Positions 35,166 through 43,791 of a stretch of DNA of 64,000 nucleotides are shown piece by piece. Below the pieces are notes generated by a model that saw only the letters and a list, made by a program, of their open reading frames with translations, was not told the DNA's origin and did not search any database. The stretch lies in the NCBI RefSeq assembly GCF_019130065.1, contig NZ_JAHSPG010000015.1, positions 594,294 through 658,293 of the forward strand, in the 5' to 3' direction. The DNA is from Pinibacter aurantiacus (GTDB lineage Bacteria > Bacteroidota > Bacteroidia > Chitinophagales > Chitinophagaceae). The position numbers and the translations under genes were made by a program. Numbering within the stretch: position 1 is the stretch's first letter; every line of letters begins with the position of its first letter.

Positions 35166-37550
35166 ATGCTTAGAAACTATTTAACAGTAGCCTGGAGAAA
35201 TTTAATGAAGAGTAAAGCTTTCTCGATTATCAACATCGCAGGACTTTCTGTAGGAATGGCGGTGGCAATGCTAATTGGAATGTGGATATGGGATGAATTG
35301 TCATTCAACAAAAATCACGACAACTATGATCGCATCGTAAAAGTGATGCAGCATCAGACATTCAATGGCGATAAAGGAACACAGTCCTCCGTTCCCTATG
35401 TTCTAGGTGAGCAACTAAGAAAAGAATACAGCGGTGACTTCAAGTATATTTCGATGGCCTCATGGATAGGCGAGCATGTCTTGGCAACAGGTGAAAAAAA
35501 GCTGACAAAGTCTGGCATTTTCATGGAGCCACAAACACCGGACATGCTATCTCTAAAAATGATCAAAGGTAGTCGCGCGGGTTTAGAAAATACTAATTCA
35601 ATCATTTTGTCTGCATCCGCTGCAAAAGCTGTTTTCGGCGATGAGGAACCGGTGAACAAAATGATGAAGCTCGATAACAAACTGAATGTAAAAGTTACCG
35701 GCGTTTACGAAGACATTCCTTACAATGCAGATTTCAAAGGCCTTTCATTTATTGCACCATGGCAGCTATATATTGATGACCAAAAATGGGATGAGAAAAC
35801 AACCAACCCGTGGAAGAATAATTCATTTCAACTCTTTGCGCAGGTTTCAGATAACGTAGACATCGAACAGCTTTCAGATAAAATTAAAGACGTTAAACTG
35901 CGACAGGTTCATGCCGAAGAAGCGGTGTATAAACCAGAAGTTTTTCTTCACCCAATGAAGAAATGGCACCTATTTTCCGAATGGAAAAATGGCATTTACA
36001 GCGGTGGGCAAATTCAATTTGTATGGATGTTCGGCATTATCGGTTTGTTTGTCCTTCTGTTGGCATGCATCAATTTCATGAATCTTAGCACAGCCCGTTC
36101 TGAAAAAAGATCAAAAGAAGTGGGCATTCGCAAAGCGATCGGTTCATTGAGAAAACAACTGATCTATCAATTTTATTGCGAGTCTTTATTGATAGTTGCT
36201 TTTGCGTTTCTATTGTCTCTTGCGCTAGTTGAAATTTCATTGCCCTATTTCAACATGATGTCCGACAAACAAATTCAGGTACCATTTAGCAATCCAGTTT
36301 TTTGGTCGCTCTGCCTTTGCTTTATGTTCATAACAGGCATTGTAGCGGGCAGTTATCCTGCACTCTATCTGTCTTCCTTTAAACCGGTGAAAGTTTTAAA
36401 AGGAACTTTCAAAGCAGGGCGTTTGGCGGCACTTCCACGCAAGGCCATGGTTGTGTTACAGTTCACTGTTTCCATCGTTCTTATCATTGGAACGATCACT
36501 GTTTTCCGACAAATCAATTTTGCGAGAAACAGGCCCACGGGCTATTCCAGGGAAGGACTGATCGCTGTTTCTATCAACACGCCAGAATTGTATGGACACT
36601 ATGATGCGCTAAGAAAAGATCTGCTGGAAACCGGTGCCGTAGCAGAAATGAGCCAATCTTCCAATCCTGCAACAGAACTCTGGGCCATCAACAACGGCTT
36701 TGAGTGGGAAGGAAAAAGAAATGATGTGCAGGGAAATTTTGGCAATGTTTCCGTGTCACACGAATACGGAAAAACAGTTGGCTGGCAAATAATTGATGGC
36801 CGCGATTTTTCGAGAGATTTTTCAACTGACACTTCCGCAATGATCGTTAATGAAGCAGCCGCTGCTTTCATGGGCATGAAAAAACCGGTTGGCCAGATTG
36901 TGAAGGCCAGCGGAACGCCTTATAAAATCATCGGTGTGGTGAAAGACATGGTAATGGAATCACCTTACACACCTGTATTTCGTACAATGTTTTTTCTTGA
37001 TTATGGCTGGGCAAACTATATCAACGTTAAGCTCAATGCTTCGCTTGGACCAAAAGAGGCAATCGCCAAAATCGAACCTGTGTTCCGAAAATACAATCCC
37101 AACGCGCCTTTCGATTATAAGTTTGTCGATGATCAGTACGAAAAGAAATTTGTGAACGAACAACGAATCGGCAAACTTGCCAGCAGCTTTACAATACTAG
37201 CTATACTTATCAGTTGCCTTGGCCTCTTTGGAATGGCTTCCTTTGTGGCAGAGCAGCGCACCAAAGAAATAGGCATCAGGAAAGTTTTGGGTGCATCTCT
37301 ATTTACACTGTGGCAATTGCTATCAAAAGATTTCACTTTGCTTGTTGTCATTTCTTTGTTCGTGGCAACGCCTATTGCTTACATGCTAATGAACAGCTGG
37401 CTTCAAAATTATCAATACAGGCTTGAAATGTCGTGGTGGATCTTTGCCGCTGCCGGACTAAGCGCCGTGCTTATCACGTTGCTCACAGTGAGTTACCAGG
37501 GTCTTAAAACAGGCCTTTCAAATCCTGTAAAAAGTTTACGATCTGAATAA
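35166..37550 (+). CDS. FtsX/MacB-type ABC transporter permease
   Basis: A 794-residue permease with the MacB_PCD-FtsX-MacB_PCD-FtsX order common in Bacteroidota. The N-terminal MLRNYLTVAWRNLMKSKAFSIINIAGLSVG is a family signature; the first FtsX domain starts near residue 290 (WMFGIIGLFVLLLACINFMNLS, STARSEKRSKEVGIRKAIG) and the second near residue 675 (ISCLGLFGMASFVAEQRTKEIGIRKVLGAS). No ATPase or membrane-fusion gene is adjacent. It may work with an ATPase encoded elsewhere to export peptides, lipids or antibiotics. Confidence 0.93.
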   Translation: MLRNYLTVAWRNLMKSKAFSIINIAGLSVGMAVAMLIGMWIWDELSFNKNHDNYDRIVKVMQHQTFNGDKGTQSSVPYVLGEQLRKEYSGDFKYISMASWIGEHVLATGEKKLTKSGIFMEPQTPDMLSLKMIKGSRAGLENTNSIILSASAAKAVFGDEEPVNKMMKLDNKLNVKVTGVYEDIPYNADFKGLSFIAPWQLYIDDQKWDEKTTNPWKNNSFQLFAQVSDNVDIEQLSDKIKDVKLRQVHAEEAVYKPEVFLHPMKKWHLFSEWKNGIYSGGQIQFVWMFGIIGLFVLLLACINFMNLSTARSEKRSKEVGIRKAIGSLRKQLIYQFYCESLLIVAFAFLLSLALVEISLPYFNMMSDKQIQVPFSNPVFWSLCLCFMFITGIVAGSYPALYLSSFKPVKVLKGTFKAGRLAALPRKAMVVLQFTVSIVLIIGTITVFRQINFARNRPTGYSREGLIAVSINTPELYGHYDALRKDLLETGAVAEMSQSSNPATELWAINNGFEWEGKRNDVQGNFGNVSVSHEYGKTVGWQIIDGRDFSRDFSTDTSAMIVNEAAAAFMGMKKPVGQIVKASGTPYKIIGVVKDMVMESPYTPVFRTMFFLDYGWANYINVKLNASLGPKEAIAKIEPVFRKYNPNAPFDYKFVDDQYEKKFVNEQRIGKLASSFTILAILISCLGLFGMASFVAEQRTKEIGIRKVLGASLFTLWQLLSKDFTLLVVISLFVATPIAYMLMNSWLQNYQYRLEMSWWIFAAAGLSAVLITLLTVSYQGLKTGLSNPVKSLRSE

Positions 37551-37583
37551 AAACGCTTCAACCCTTATTTAAGATGAGTCAAT

Positions 37584-37616
37584 AAAAGTTTGGTGATTTT
37601 TCATCAAACTTTTTTG
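37584..37616 (+). terminator. Terminator of the FtsX permease gene
   Basis: A 13-bp stem with one G-T pair (37584-37596 with 37601-37613), a TTTT loop and a T run. It lies 34 nt after the stop codon. Confidence 0.85.
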
Positions 37617-37647
37617 TTTATTATCTTTCAGCTATCAACAACACACT

Positions 37648-38214
37648 ATGCAACAGATAAGGCAGTACTTCGAAAACTTTACCCCAATGAGTGATGACGA
37701 CTGGGACGCTTTTTCTTCAAAGCTTTCAAGAAAATCGTTTGCCAAAAAAGAACTACTGCTTAAAGCTGGCCAGATTGAAAATCATCTTTCGTTTATTGAA
37801 AAAGGAATTGTCCGCTATTATATTCCAAAAGAAGAAAATGATCTCACGTTTGCTTTCTCATTCCATCACAGTTTTGTGAGTGCATATGATTCTTTTTTAA
37901 CCGGGCAGCCATCGGTTTATCAAATCGAGGCCATAACAGATACAATTGTGTGGAGCATTACGCACAAAGACTTGCAGAACATTTATCAAACTACTTCTGT
38001 TGGCAACCTTATCGGCCGCCACGCAGCAGAAGAAAATTTCCTTAAAAAATCAAAACGTGAATTGTCTTTGTTGAACGACTCCGCAGAAGAATTATATCTG
38101 AACCTTTTTACCGAGCAACCGCAACTCATTCAAGAGATACCCTTAAAATACATTGCTTCTTACATTGGCATAACACCACAGGCATTAAGCCGCATACGCA
38201 AACGAATTTCTTAA
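37648..38214 (+). CDS. Crp/Fnr-family regulator
   Basis: A 188-residue protein: cyclic-nucleotide-binding-like beta-roll (about 10-120, LLKAGQIENHLSFIEKGIVRYY) and a C-terminal winged helix (EIPLKYIASYIGITPQALSRIRKRIS). No cysteine cluster for an iron-sulfur centre. The C-terminal form is typical of the short Bacteroidota Crp-like regulators whose effectors are mostly unknown. It is followed 56 nt later by a membrane DoxX-like gene in the same direction, which may be its target. Confidence 0.88.
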   Translation: MQQIRQYFENFTPMSDDDWDAFSSKLSRKSFAKKELLLKAGQIENHLSFIEKGIVRYYIPKEENDLTFAFSFHHSFVSAYDSFLTGQPSVYQIEAITDTIVWSITHKDLQNIYQTTSVGNLIGRHAAEENFLKKSKRELSLLNDSAEELYLNLFTEQPQLIQEIPLKYIASYIGITPQALSRIRKRIS

Positions 38215-38270
38215 CCCAGGTTCATTGCACAGGTGCGATACAATTATGAATTTTGTATAAAAGAAGCACC

Positions 38271-38723
38271 ATGAAACCTTTGATTATTCTTATCGCGACA
38301 TTCGCTCTATCATTCCTGGCGATACTCCTATTTACTGGCAAATACAATTTTCCGCTGGCAGGTCGCATTGCCATCTGTGTGATGTTGATTTCCACCGGCA
38401 TAGCTCATTTCGTTTACACAAACGGCATGACGATGATGCTCCCGGAATTTATACCTTTTAGAAAGTCACTGGTGTATCTCACCGGAATTTTGGAAATTGC
38501 AGCGGCCGTCGCATTGCTGATTCCATCCTGGCAATTTGCTGCGGCAGTATTTTTGATCGCATTTTTAGTCGTGCTTCTTCCCGCAAATATTTATGCTGCA
38601 TACAATCACATCAATTACGAAAAGGGAACTTTTGACGGTGATGGATTAAACTATTTATGGTTCAGGGTGCCTCTGCAGGTTTTGTTTATCGTGTGGATTT
38701 ATTTGAGTGCTATAAGGTTTTAA
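38271..38723 (+). CDS. DoxX-like integral membrane protein
   Basis: A 150-residue protein with four membrane helices (start 38271; an upstream start at 38253 adds MYKRST). The sequence GRIAICVMLISTGIAHFVYTNGM, the third helix (LTGILEIAAAVALLIPSW) and FLVVLLPANIYAAYNHINYEKG match the DoxX/DUF-type quinone-associated membrane family. Function is not settled. It follows the Crp/Fnr gene and ends 44 nt before a convergent gene; there is no hairpin of the unit-repeat type in that gap. Confidence 0.78.
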   Translation: MKPLIILIATFALSFLAILLFTGKYNFPLAGRIAICVMLISTGIAHFVYTNGMTMMLPEFIPFRKSLVYLTGILEIAAAVALLIPSWQFAAAVFLIAFLVVLLPANIYAAYNHINYEKGTFDGDGLNYLWFRVPLQVLFIVWIYLSAIRF

Positions 38724-38766
38724 AAGCAAAGAGAAAAGGAGATTTGCAGGCATCTACGCTATTTTT

Positions 38767-39321
38767 CTACCCATTCTGAAAATCAAAATAATAATTGCGA
38801 GGATTTCGCCTGTCTATATAAAGAAAAATTCTGTTGGCTTCTGATAAATAAAACCTCAGGCTTTCTTCACCCATTGTCACAGGAGGACTATAGAAATTAA
38901 AAATCCTGCCATCATACTCCTGTTGCAATCTAATATAAGTCTGCACTGTCTCTTGTGCTTGATAATTTCTTTCGGGAGCAAAAATACCATCTATCATTTG
39001 CGCCCGATCAGGCATCTCGTCGCCACCTATCTGCTGCACAAAACTCCTGGTTTTTACTTCACAGTTATCGAGCGTTAACGAAACTTTCTCACCACTTGAT
39101 TTTAATTCTTGTACTCTTATAAATTCTGCATCATCCACTGCTCCAAACTTACTGTTGCGTATGACATTTTTCGCCAGTATAAAAGCTCCGGCAATCGCAA
39201 CAGTCAACGATAACACGAACCATAATTCTTTTAATGGAATCGCGGTGCCACGATAGGTGATGAAAAAACCAATTCCTATCATTCCCAAAGTGATGAGTAC
39301 ATTGCCTGCAATTTTGTTCAT
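38767..39321 (-). CDS. Two-helix membrane protein of unknown function
   Basis: A 184-residue protein. Two membrane helices (about 5-25 and 32-52) are followed by a soluble domain with acidic beta-strands (FIRVQELKSSGEKVSLTLDN, YIRLQQEYDGRIFNFYSPPV) and a C-terminal IFLYIDRRNPRNYYFDF. I recognise no named domain. It lies 30 nt after the phosphatase gene in the same direction, so the two are probably cotranscribed. Confidence 0.7.
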   Translation of the reverse strand: MNKIAGNVLITLGMIGIGFFITYRGTAIPLKELWFVLSLTVAIAGAFILAKNVIRNSKFGAVDDAEFIRVQELKSSGEKVSLTLDNCEVKTRSFVQQIGGDEMPDRAQMIDGIFAPERNYQAQETVQTYIRLQQEYDGRIFNFYSPPVTMGEESLRFYLSEANRIFLYIDRRNPRNYYFDFQNG

Positions 39322-39351
39322 ATGGCTTCTTCAACGATGCTACACTTATAA

Positions 39352-40083
39352 TTACTTATTTCTGCCTTTTTCATTGGGATACAATTTTTGCGGCGCTTCG
39401 CTCTGCCAAAACTCCTTCGTATCAATATCCAATGCCGATATTTTTCCTTTGAAAGCTGCGCCCGTGTCCACATCCCAAACATTCGCTGCCTGCAATGGAA
39501 CGGATATACCGTAGTTTGTTGTAGGTGTATGTCCTATGAAAATCTCTTCATACAAGGCTAAACGCTTTGGATAAAATGGAGATTCCTTAGAAAGATTTTT
39601 ATCAACTGCAAGGGCCACTTCCAATAAAGTTCTGTCCCACAAAAAATTGCTCTCGTGTCTTTCTTTAGCAGGACCATGCATTGATGCAAAACCCGCATGA
39701 ATAAATAATCGGTTTTCCTTATCAACGTGATAACCTTTCATTCTGTTGAAAAACGAAAGATGTATTTTCCTTTGACTATCATCGAAGTCGACATAGCTTT
39801 CTACGGTTTCCCTTCCACCGTGCAAAAGCCACTCATTATTTGCCTGCGCACCGTTTAACCAATTCTCGCACCACCAATCGTGATTTCCTTTTATGAAAAC
39901 ACATTCATGCTTTTGATCAAGCGCTATCAGGTAATCGATCACCTGCGCAGACTGTGACCATCCGTCTACATAATCACCAAGAAAAATCAATTTATCACCC
40001 GTTTGAAGTTCAACCTTCTCTATCAATTCTTGCAGCGCCATTAAAGCCCCGTGAATATCTCCTATTACTAATGTTCTCGCCAT
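39352..40083 (-). CDS. Calcineurin-type metallophosphoesterase (PPP family)
   Basis: A 243-residue phosphatase with the complete metal-binding set: GDIHG (8-12), GDYVDG (36-41), GNHDWW (66-71), HAG near 130 and GHTP near 194. The short form resembles serine/threonine phosphatases and diadenosine tetraphosphatase-like enzymes of phage and bacteria. Substrate may be phosphoprotein or a dinucleotide; sequence alone does not decide. It is upstream of the two-helix membrane protein in one leftward unit. Confidence 0.9.
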   Translation of the reverse strand: MARTLVIGDIHGALMALQELIEKVELQTGDKLIFLGDYVDGWSQSAQVIDYLIALDQKHECVFIKGNHDWWCENWLNGAQANNEWLLHGGRETVESYVDFDDSQRKIHLSFFNRMKGYHVDKENRLFIHAGFASMHGPAKERHESNFLWDRTLLEVALAVDKNLSKESPFYPKRLALYEEIFIGHTPTTNYGISVPLQAANVWDVDTGAAFKGKISALDIDTKEFWQSEAPQKLYPNEKGRNK

Positions 40084-40219
40084 ATATGAAGTAAATACTT
40101 TTTGGCATCTTCTTTTGCAAAATCTTCAACAAGTTTAAAAGAAAAACATATTCAGGGTCGAAAAAAGACGAAAGCAGAATTGCAAACTACTCTTCTTTCC
40201 TCTCTGGTCAAATGAAAAA

Positions 40220-40615
40220 TTATTTCTTCAAAAACACATTATCAAGCGCATAGGTATTGCTAGTGGAATAGTGAAGGAGTACTGCAAAGACTGCGACATG
40301 GATGAATTGCGAAGTAAGTGCCTCCCAGTTTTCAATCAATGTGGTACCTAATATCAGCATGATCATTACGACACTTCCGGCGATTAATGCGGGACGTGTA
40401 AACAGGCCCAGTATGAGCAAAATGCCAATGGCAAACTCCGCCAATGGCAAAGCGTAACTGAATGGCTTTACCATGGCTGCTGAAAGCATTGACTTTTCGA
40501 ATGAAGTTACCATCCAGTTGCTGAAGCCGTTGAGCTTGGGCAAACGCACCAGACCGTGACCAAACATGCTTGCACCTATGGCGAGTCTTAATAGTAGAAA
40601 ACTTGTCGTGTTCAT
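40220..40615 (-). CDS. DoxX-family membrane protein
   Basis: A 131-residue four-helix protein: LLLRLAIGASMFGHGLVRLPK, PLAEFAIGILLILGLFTRPALIAG, then LGTTLIENWEALTSQFIH. This is the standard DoxX/YphA pattern. It diverges from the AraC gene with an 86-bp gap, so the AraC protein may control it. No enzyme partner is adjacent. Confidence 0.88.
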   Translation of the reverse strand: MNTTSFLLLRLAIGASMFGHGLVRLPKLNGFSNWMVTSFEKSMLSAAMVKPFSYALPLAEFAIGILLILGLFTRPALIAGSVVMIMLILGTTLIENWEALTSQFIHVAVFAVLLHYSTSNTYALDNVFLKK

Positions 40616-40664
40616 TGTTGTATTTGTTTATGACGCAAAGTTTTACAATTTCAAATCTCCGTAT

Positions 40665-40696
40665 TTGTACAATAGCTGGGTTAATTTGTAAATTTG
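40665..40696 (+). promoter_or_regulatory. Promoter of the AraC gene, nearly leaderless
   Basis: TTG (40665-40667) and TAAATTTG (40689-40696) with 21 nt between them fit the Bacteroidota TTG-N19-TAnnTTTG form loosely. The start codon at 40702 is only five bases downstream, so the transcript would have almost no leader. Confidence 0.5.
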
Positions 40697-40701
40697 GTGG
40701 T

Positions 40702-41532
40702 ATGGAAATCAAAAGCCTTTATCAACCATTTGAAACGTATTATATGGAGACGGATGAATACGTTTCTCAAAAACATAAAAAGACTTTTTTCGAATTGGTG
40801 TTTGTGTTGGAAGGAAATGGTAAACAAATGATCAATGACCATTCTCTGCCATACGCTCCGGATAAGCTTTTCCTGATCTTTCCACAAGACAAGCATGGCT
40901 TCGAAGTGCAGAGCCACACAAAGTTTCTCTTCATCCGTTTTAACGATAGCTACTTAAAAACACAAAGCAGGAACTGGGTGCAAAAGGTTGAATACATTTT
41001 CCACAATCACAATCACATGCCGGGTTGCATTCTTGCAAATATTTCAGATAAGCCATTGATAAGAGCTTTGGCAGAAGCAATCATTCGTGAACAATCAAAC
41101 AATACACACAACCGTGATGAAGTTATTGCACAATGCATCAACACGATCATCACGATAGCTGCGAGAAATATTACCATTGATGATGTAGCAAATAAAAAAT
41201 CTGACACGCTGGATGAATCACTTGCTTTACTCAATTACATCCATCAACATATTTATGAACCTGAAAAATTGCGGATCGAAGAAATAGCCCGGACATTCAA
41301 TTTTTCAAGCAACTATATCAATGAGTATTTCAAGAAACATATCGGCGAAAGCTTGCAGCAATATATTATCAAGTACAAAGTAAAACTGATCAAAACGCGC
41401 CTCAAACATTCAAACATGCGATTAAATGAAATTGCCGATGAGTTTGGCTTTACAGATCTGAGCCACATGAATCGCACGTTTAAAAAGTTCACGAACATCA
41501 ACCCTACCGAATACAGAAAAACCGCGTCTTAA
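40702..41532 (+). CDS. AraC-family transcription regulator
   Basis: A 276-residue regulator. I placed the start at 40702 because a promoter ends five bases before it; the frame stays open to 40570. An N-terminal cupin domain (LVFVLEGNGKQMINDHSLPY, FPQDKHGFEV) is followed by two helix-turn-helix motifs near the C-terminus (IEEIARTFNFSSNYINEYFK and LNEIADEFGFTDLSHMNRTF). It most likely controls the divergent doxX-like gene or the NmrA gene downstream; ligand unknown. Confidence 0.92.
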   Translation: MEIKSLYQPFETYYMETDEYVSQKHKKTFFELVFVLEGNGKQMINDHSLPYAPDKLFLIFPQDKHGFEVQSHTKFLFIRFNDSYLKTQSRNWVQKVEYIFHNHNHMPGCILANISDKPLIRALAEAIIREQSNNTHNRDEVIAQCINTIITIAARNITIDDVANKKSDTLDESLALLNYIHQHIYEPEKLRIEEIARTFNFSSNYINEYFKKHIGESLQQYIIKYKVKLIKTRLKHSNMRLNEIADEFGFTDLSHMNRTFKKFTNINPTEYRKTAS

Positions 41533-41536
41533 TCAA

Positions 41537-41587
41537 AATTTGAAACCTGCCATTTTCAAATTTTCAAATCTTCAAATTTTCAAATTA
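41537..41587. repeat. AATTTGAA-unit repeat, one arm intact and one truncated
   Basis: The right arm (41551-41587) matches the 23884-24037 arms base for base, including the variant unit. On the left only AATTTGAAACC (41537-41547) remains. It begins four bases after the AraC stop codon. Confidence 0.85.
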
Positions 41588-41653
41588 TTCCCTGTCGGTT
41601 TTGTTCTATTTTAAAAATGGCCAACCATATAGTTTTGACATAAAATATTACTT

Positions 41654-42484
41654 ATGCAAAACAACAAGAACAAAATCCTGGTTACCGGCGGCACCGGAAA
41701 AACAGGAAACAGAATCGTGAAGAAACTTACTCACAATGGCTTTGACACAAGAATCGGTTCACGGTCACAAGCCAATCCATTTGACTGGGAAAATGAAAAC
41801 ACCTGGAAATCCACGCTGAACGGAATATCGGCGGTATACATAAGTTTTCAGCCCGACCTTGCAGTACCAGGAGCAACAGAGGTTATAAAGAATTTTGTGA
41901 AAATAGCGGTTGACGAGGGTGTCCAAAAGCTGGTGCTGCTGTCTGGCCGCGGCGAGCCACAGGCTGAAGCTTGCGAGGAGGTCGTAATGAATGCGGGTAT
42001 TGATTGGACCGTGCTTCGCGCAAGTTGGTTCTGCCAAAATTTTAGCGAAGGCTTTATGTTAGATTCGATCCTTAGCGGAGAAGTGCGCCTTCCTGTGGGA
42101 GATATAAAGGAACCATTCGTAGATGCCGAAGACATTGCTGACGTTGCTTTTGAAGCCTTGACCACTGGTAAACACAATAACACACTTTATGAACTTACGG
42201 GCCCTTCCCTGCTAACTTTTAAAGAAGCAATTACCGAAATTGCCAGCGTTTGTGGAAGAACTATTCTTTTTACAGAAGTTAGTTTGGAAGCCTATAGAGA
42301 AATGTTGGTTTCGCTAGATGTGCCGCAGGATTACATTTCCTTGCTCAATTATTTGTTTACAGAGGTTCTCGATGGGCGCAATGCTCATATTACAGACGGA
42401 GTGACACGGGCTTTGGGAAGAGAAGCAACAGATTTTCACGCGTACGCAAAAAGAAATGTAAGCGCCTGGTTGCAGGCAGTCTAG
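41654..42484 (+). CDS. NmrA-like NAD(P)-binding protein
   Basis: A 276-residue atypical short-chain reductase. The dinucleotide motif GGTGKTGNRIVKKL is at residues 12-25; SWFCQNFSEGFMLDSILSGE and the C-terminal part match NmrA/QOR2-type redox sensors and azoreductases. The catalytic YxxxK of classical SDRs is absent, as usual in this family. It may bind NADP to sense redox state or reduce a quinone. A TAGTTTTG -7 element is at 41630-41637. It ends 39 nt before the ABC-2 permease gene. Confidence 0.85.
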   Translation: MQNNKNKILVTGGTGKTGNRIVKKLTHNGFDTRIGSRSQANPFDWENENTWKSTLNGISAVYISFQPDLAVPGATEVIKNFVKIAVDEGVQKLVLLSGRGEPQAEACEEVVMNAGIDWTVLRASWFCQNFSEGFMLDSILSGEVRLPVGDIKEPFVDAEDIADVAFEALTTGKHNNTLYELTGPSLLTFKEAITEIASVCGRTILFTEVSLEAYREMLVSLDVPQDYISLLNYLFTEVLDGRNAHITDGVTRALGREATDFHAYAKRNVSAWLQAV

Positions 42485-42490
42485 GTATTT

Positions 42491-42519
42491 TTGCCGGCAA
42501 ATAAAAACGATTACATTTG
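42491..42519 (+). promoter_or_regulatory. Promoter of the ABC-2 permease gene, leaderless
   Basis: TTG (42491-42493), 18 nt, TACATTTG (42512-42519): close to the Bacteroidota consensus. The permease ATG at 42524 lies about where the transcript should start, so the mRNA is probably leaderless. Confidence 0.6.
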
Positions 42520-42523
42520 TTTT

Positions 42524-43630
42524 ATGCCGAAATCATACAGTCAACTACGTGCTGCTTTTGCTTTGGCAAAAGCGAGTTTACTTGCCATGCTTCGTAGTCC
42601 TACATCGATTGTCTTTTCCCTGCTCTTCCCTATTATTTTTATAATAGTGTTTGGCTCTATGGTAGACACAACCATTGTTCCGTTGAAAATTTCGCTTGGT
42701 CAAAACAGCGATACGAGCAATATTATTTATGAATCTGTAAAGAAAATAAAGAACCTTACCATTGTCACAAATATGCCGCAGGATGAAGCACGGGAGGCGC
42801 TAAAAAAGGGCAGACTGACAGCCATTCTACGTATCAAAAAGAACCCGGTATTTTCACAATTGCCGCCTTACACAATATTGATCACGTCCAGTCCTTCGTC
42901 TGCAGATGCGGGAGTGTTATTACAAACCTTGTTGAATAATGTAGTCGGTTCGATTGATAAAGCTGCATTTCCATCCAATGCTTCTGTTGCTATTTTGCAT
43001 ACCAAAGAATTACCGGGGCGCATCTATCGAAAAATAGATTTTATACTTCCCGGGCAACTGGGTCTTTCTTTGCTGATGGCCGGTGTATTTGGCTCGGCGT
43101 TTTTATTGTTCAATTTGCGACAGAGCCTTGTTTTAAAGCGTTTGTCGGCAACACCCGTTAAACGATCGTACATCATCCTGGGCGAAATGCTCAGCAGGCT
43201 TTCATTCCATGTGCTCAGTTTTATTATTATGGTTGGACTCGGTTATTTTGCCTTTAACTATACACTTGTTAATGGCTTCCTTACCTTCTTTGAGATGCTG
43301 TTATTCTCGCTTTTCGGCCTCGTAATATTTATGGGCATCGGCTTCATCATTAGCGGCGTAATACAGAATGAAAGCTCCGTTGCGCCAACTGCCAATACAT
43401 TTATCCTTCCGCAAATATTGTTATGCGGCCTTTTCTTTCCCATAGAAAACTATCCACACGGGCTGCAGGCTTTCTGCAATATTCTACCGCTAACGCTATT
43501 TGTGGATGGCTTGCGCAAAATAGGATTTGAAGGCGCGCACATCTGGCAACTACCATGGCAGGTAATTGGCCTGCTCATTTGGGCAACAGCGTTGAGTGTA
43601 GTGGCGGTAAAGTTGTTTAAATGGGAATAG
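42524..43630 (+). CDS. ABC-2 type transporter permease, no ATPase nearby
   Basis: A 368-residue permease (ATG 42524 chosen over a TTG at 42491). One N-terminal helix (SPTSIVFSLLFPIIFIIVFGSM), a large extracytoplasmic loop (about 45-180) and five C-terminal helices, with GQLGLSLLMAGVFGSAFLLF and the signature LILPQILLCGLFFPIENYP-like stretch (FILPQILLCGLFFPIENYPH) near residue 300. This is the form of drug, polyketide or lipid exporters of the ABC-2 kind. It needs an ATPase that is not encoded within the window. Confidence 0.88.
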   Translation: MPKSYSQLRAAFALAKASLLAMLRSPTSIVFSLLFPIIFIIVFGSMVDTTIVPLKISLGQNSDTSNIIYESVKKIKNLTIVTNMPQDEAREALKKGRLTAILRIKKNPVFSQLPPYTILITSSPSSADAGVLLQTLLNNVVGSIDKAAFPSNASVAILHTKELPGRIYRKIDFILPGQLGLSLLMAGVFGSAFLLFNLRQSLVLKRLSATPVKRSYIILGEMLSRLSFHVLSFIIMVGLGYFAFNYTLVNGFLTFFEMLLFSLFGLVIFMGIGFIISGVIQNESSVAPTANTFILPQILLCGLFFPIENYPHGLQAFCNILPLTLFVDGLRKIGFEGAHIWQLPWQVIGLLIWATALSVVAVKLFKWE

Positions 43631-43631
43631 A

Positions 43632-43790
43632 GGAATAATTGAGAATTGAAAATTGAAAATTGAAAATTGAAAATTGAAGAACGTTAATTGCACGAAGTCA
43701 TCAATTTGATGAACAGAAACATTAGTGCGTTTCATCAGCAATGCGACATAGAAAGCATTTTCAATTTTCAACTTTCAATTTTCAATTATA
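43632..43790. repeat. GAAAATT-unit hairpin between convergent genes
   Basis: The left arm (43632-43679) has five or six GAAAATT-type units; the right arm (43756-43790) has the complement. It starts right behind the TAG stop of the permease and ends one base before the stop of the Ntn hydrolase. Confidence 0.88.
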
Positions 43791-43791
43791 C

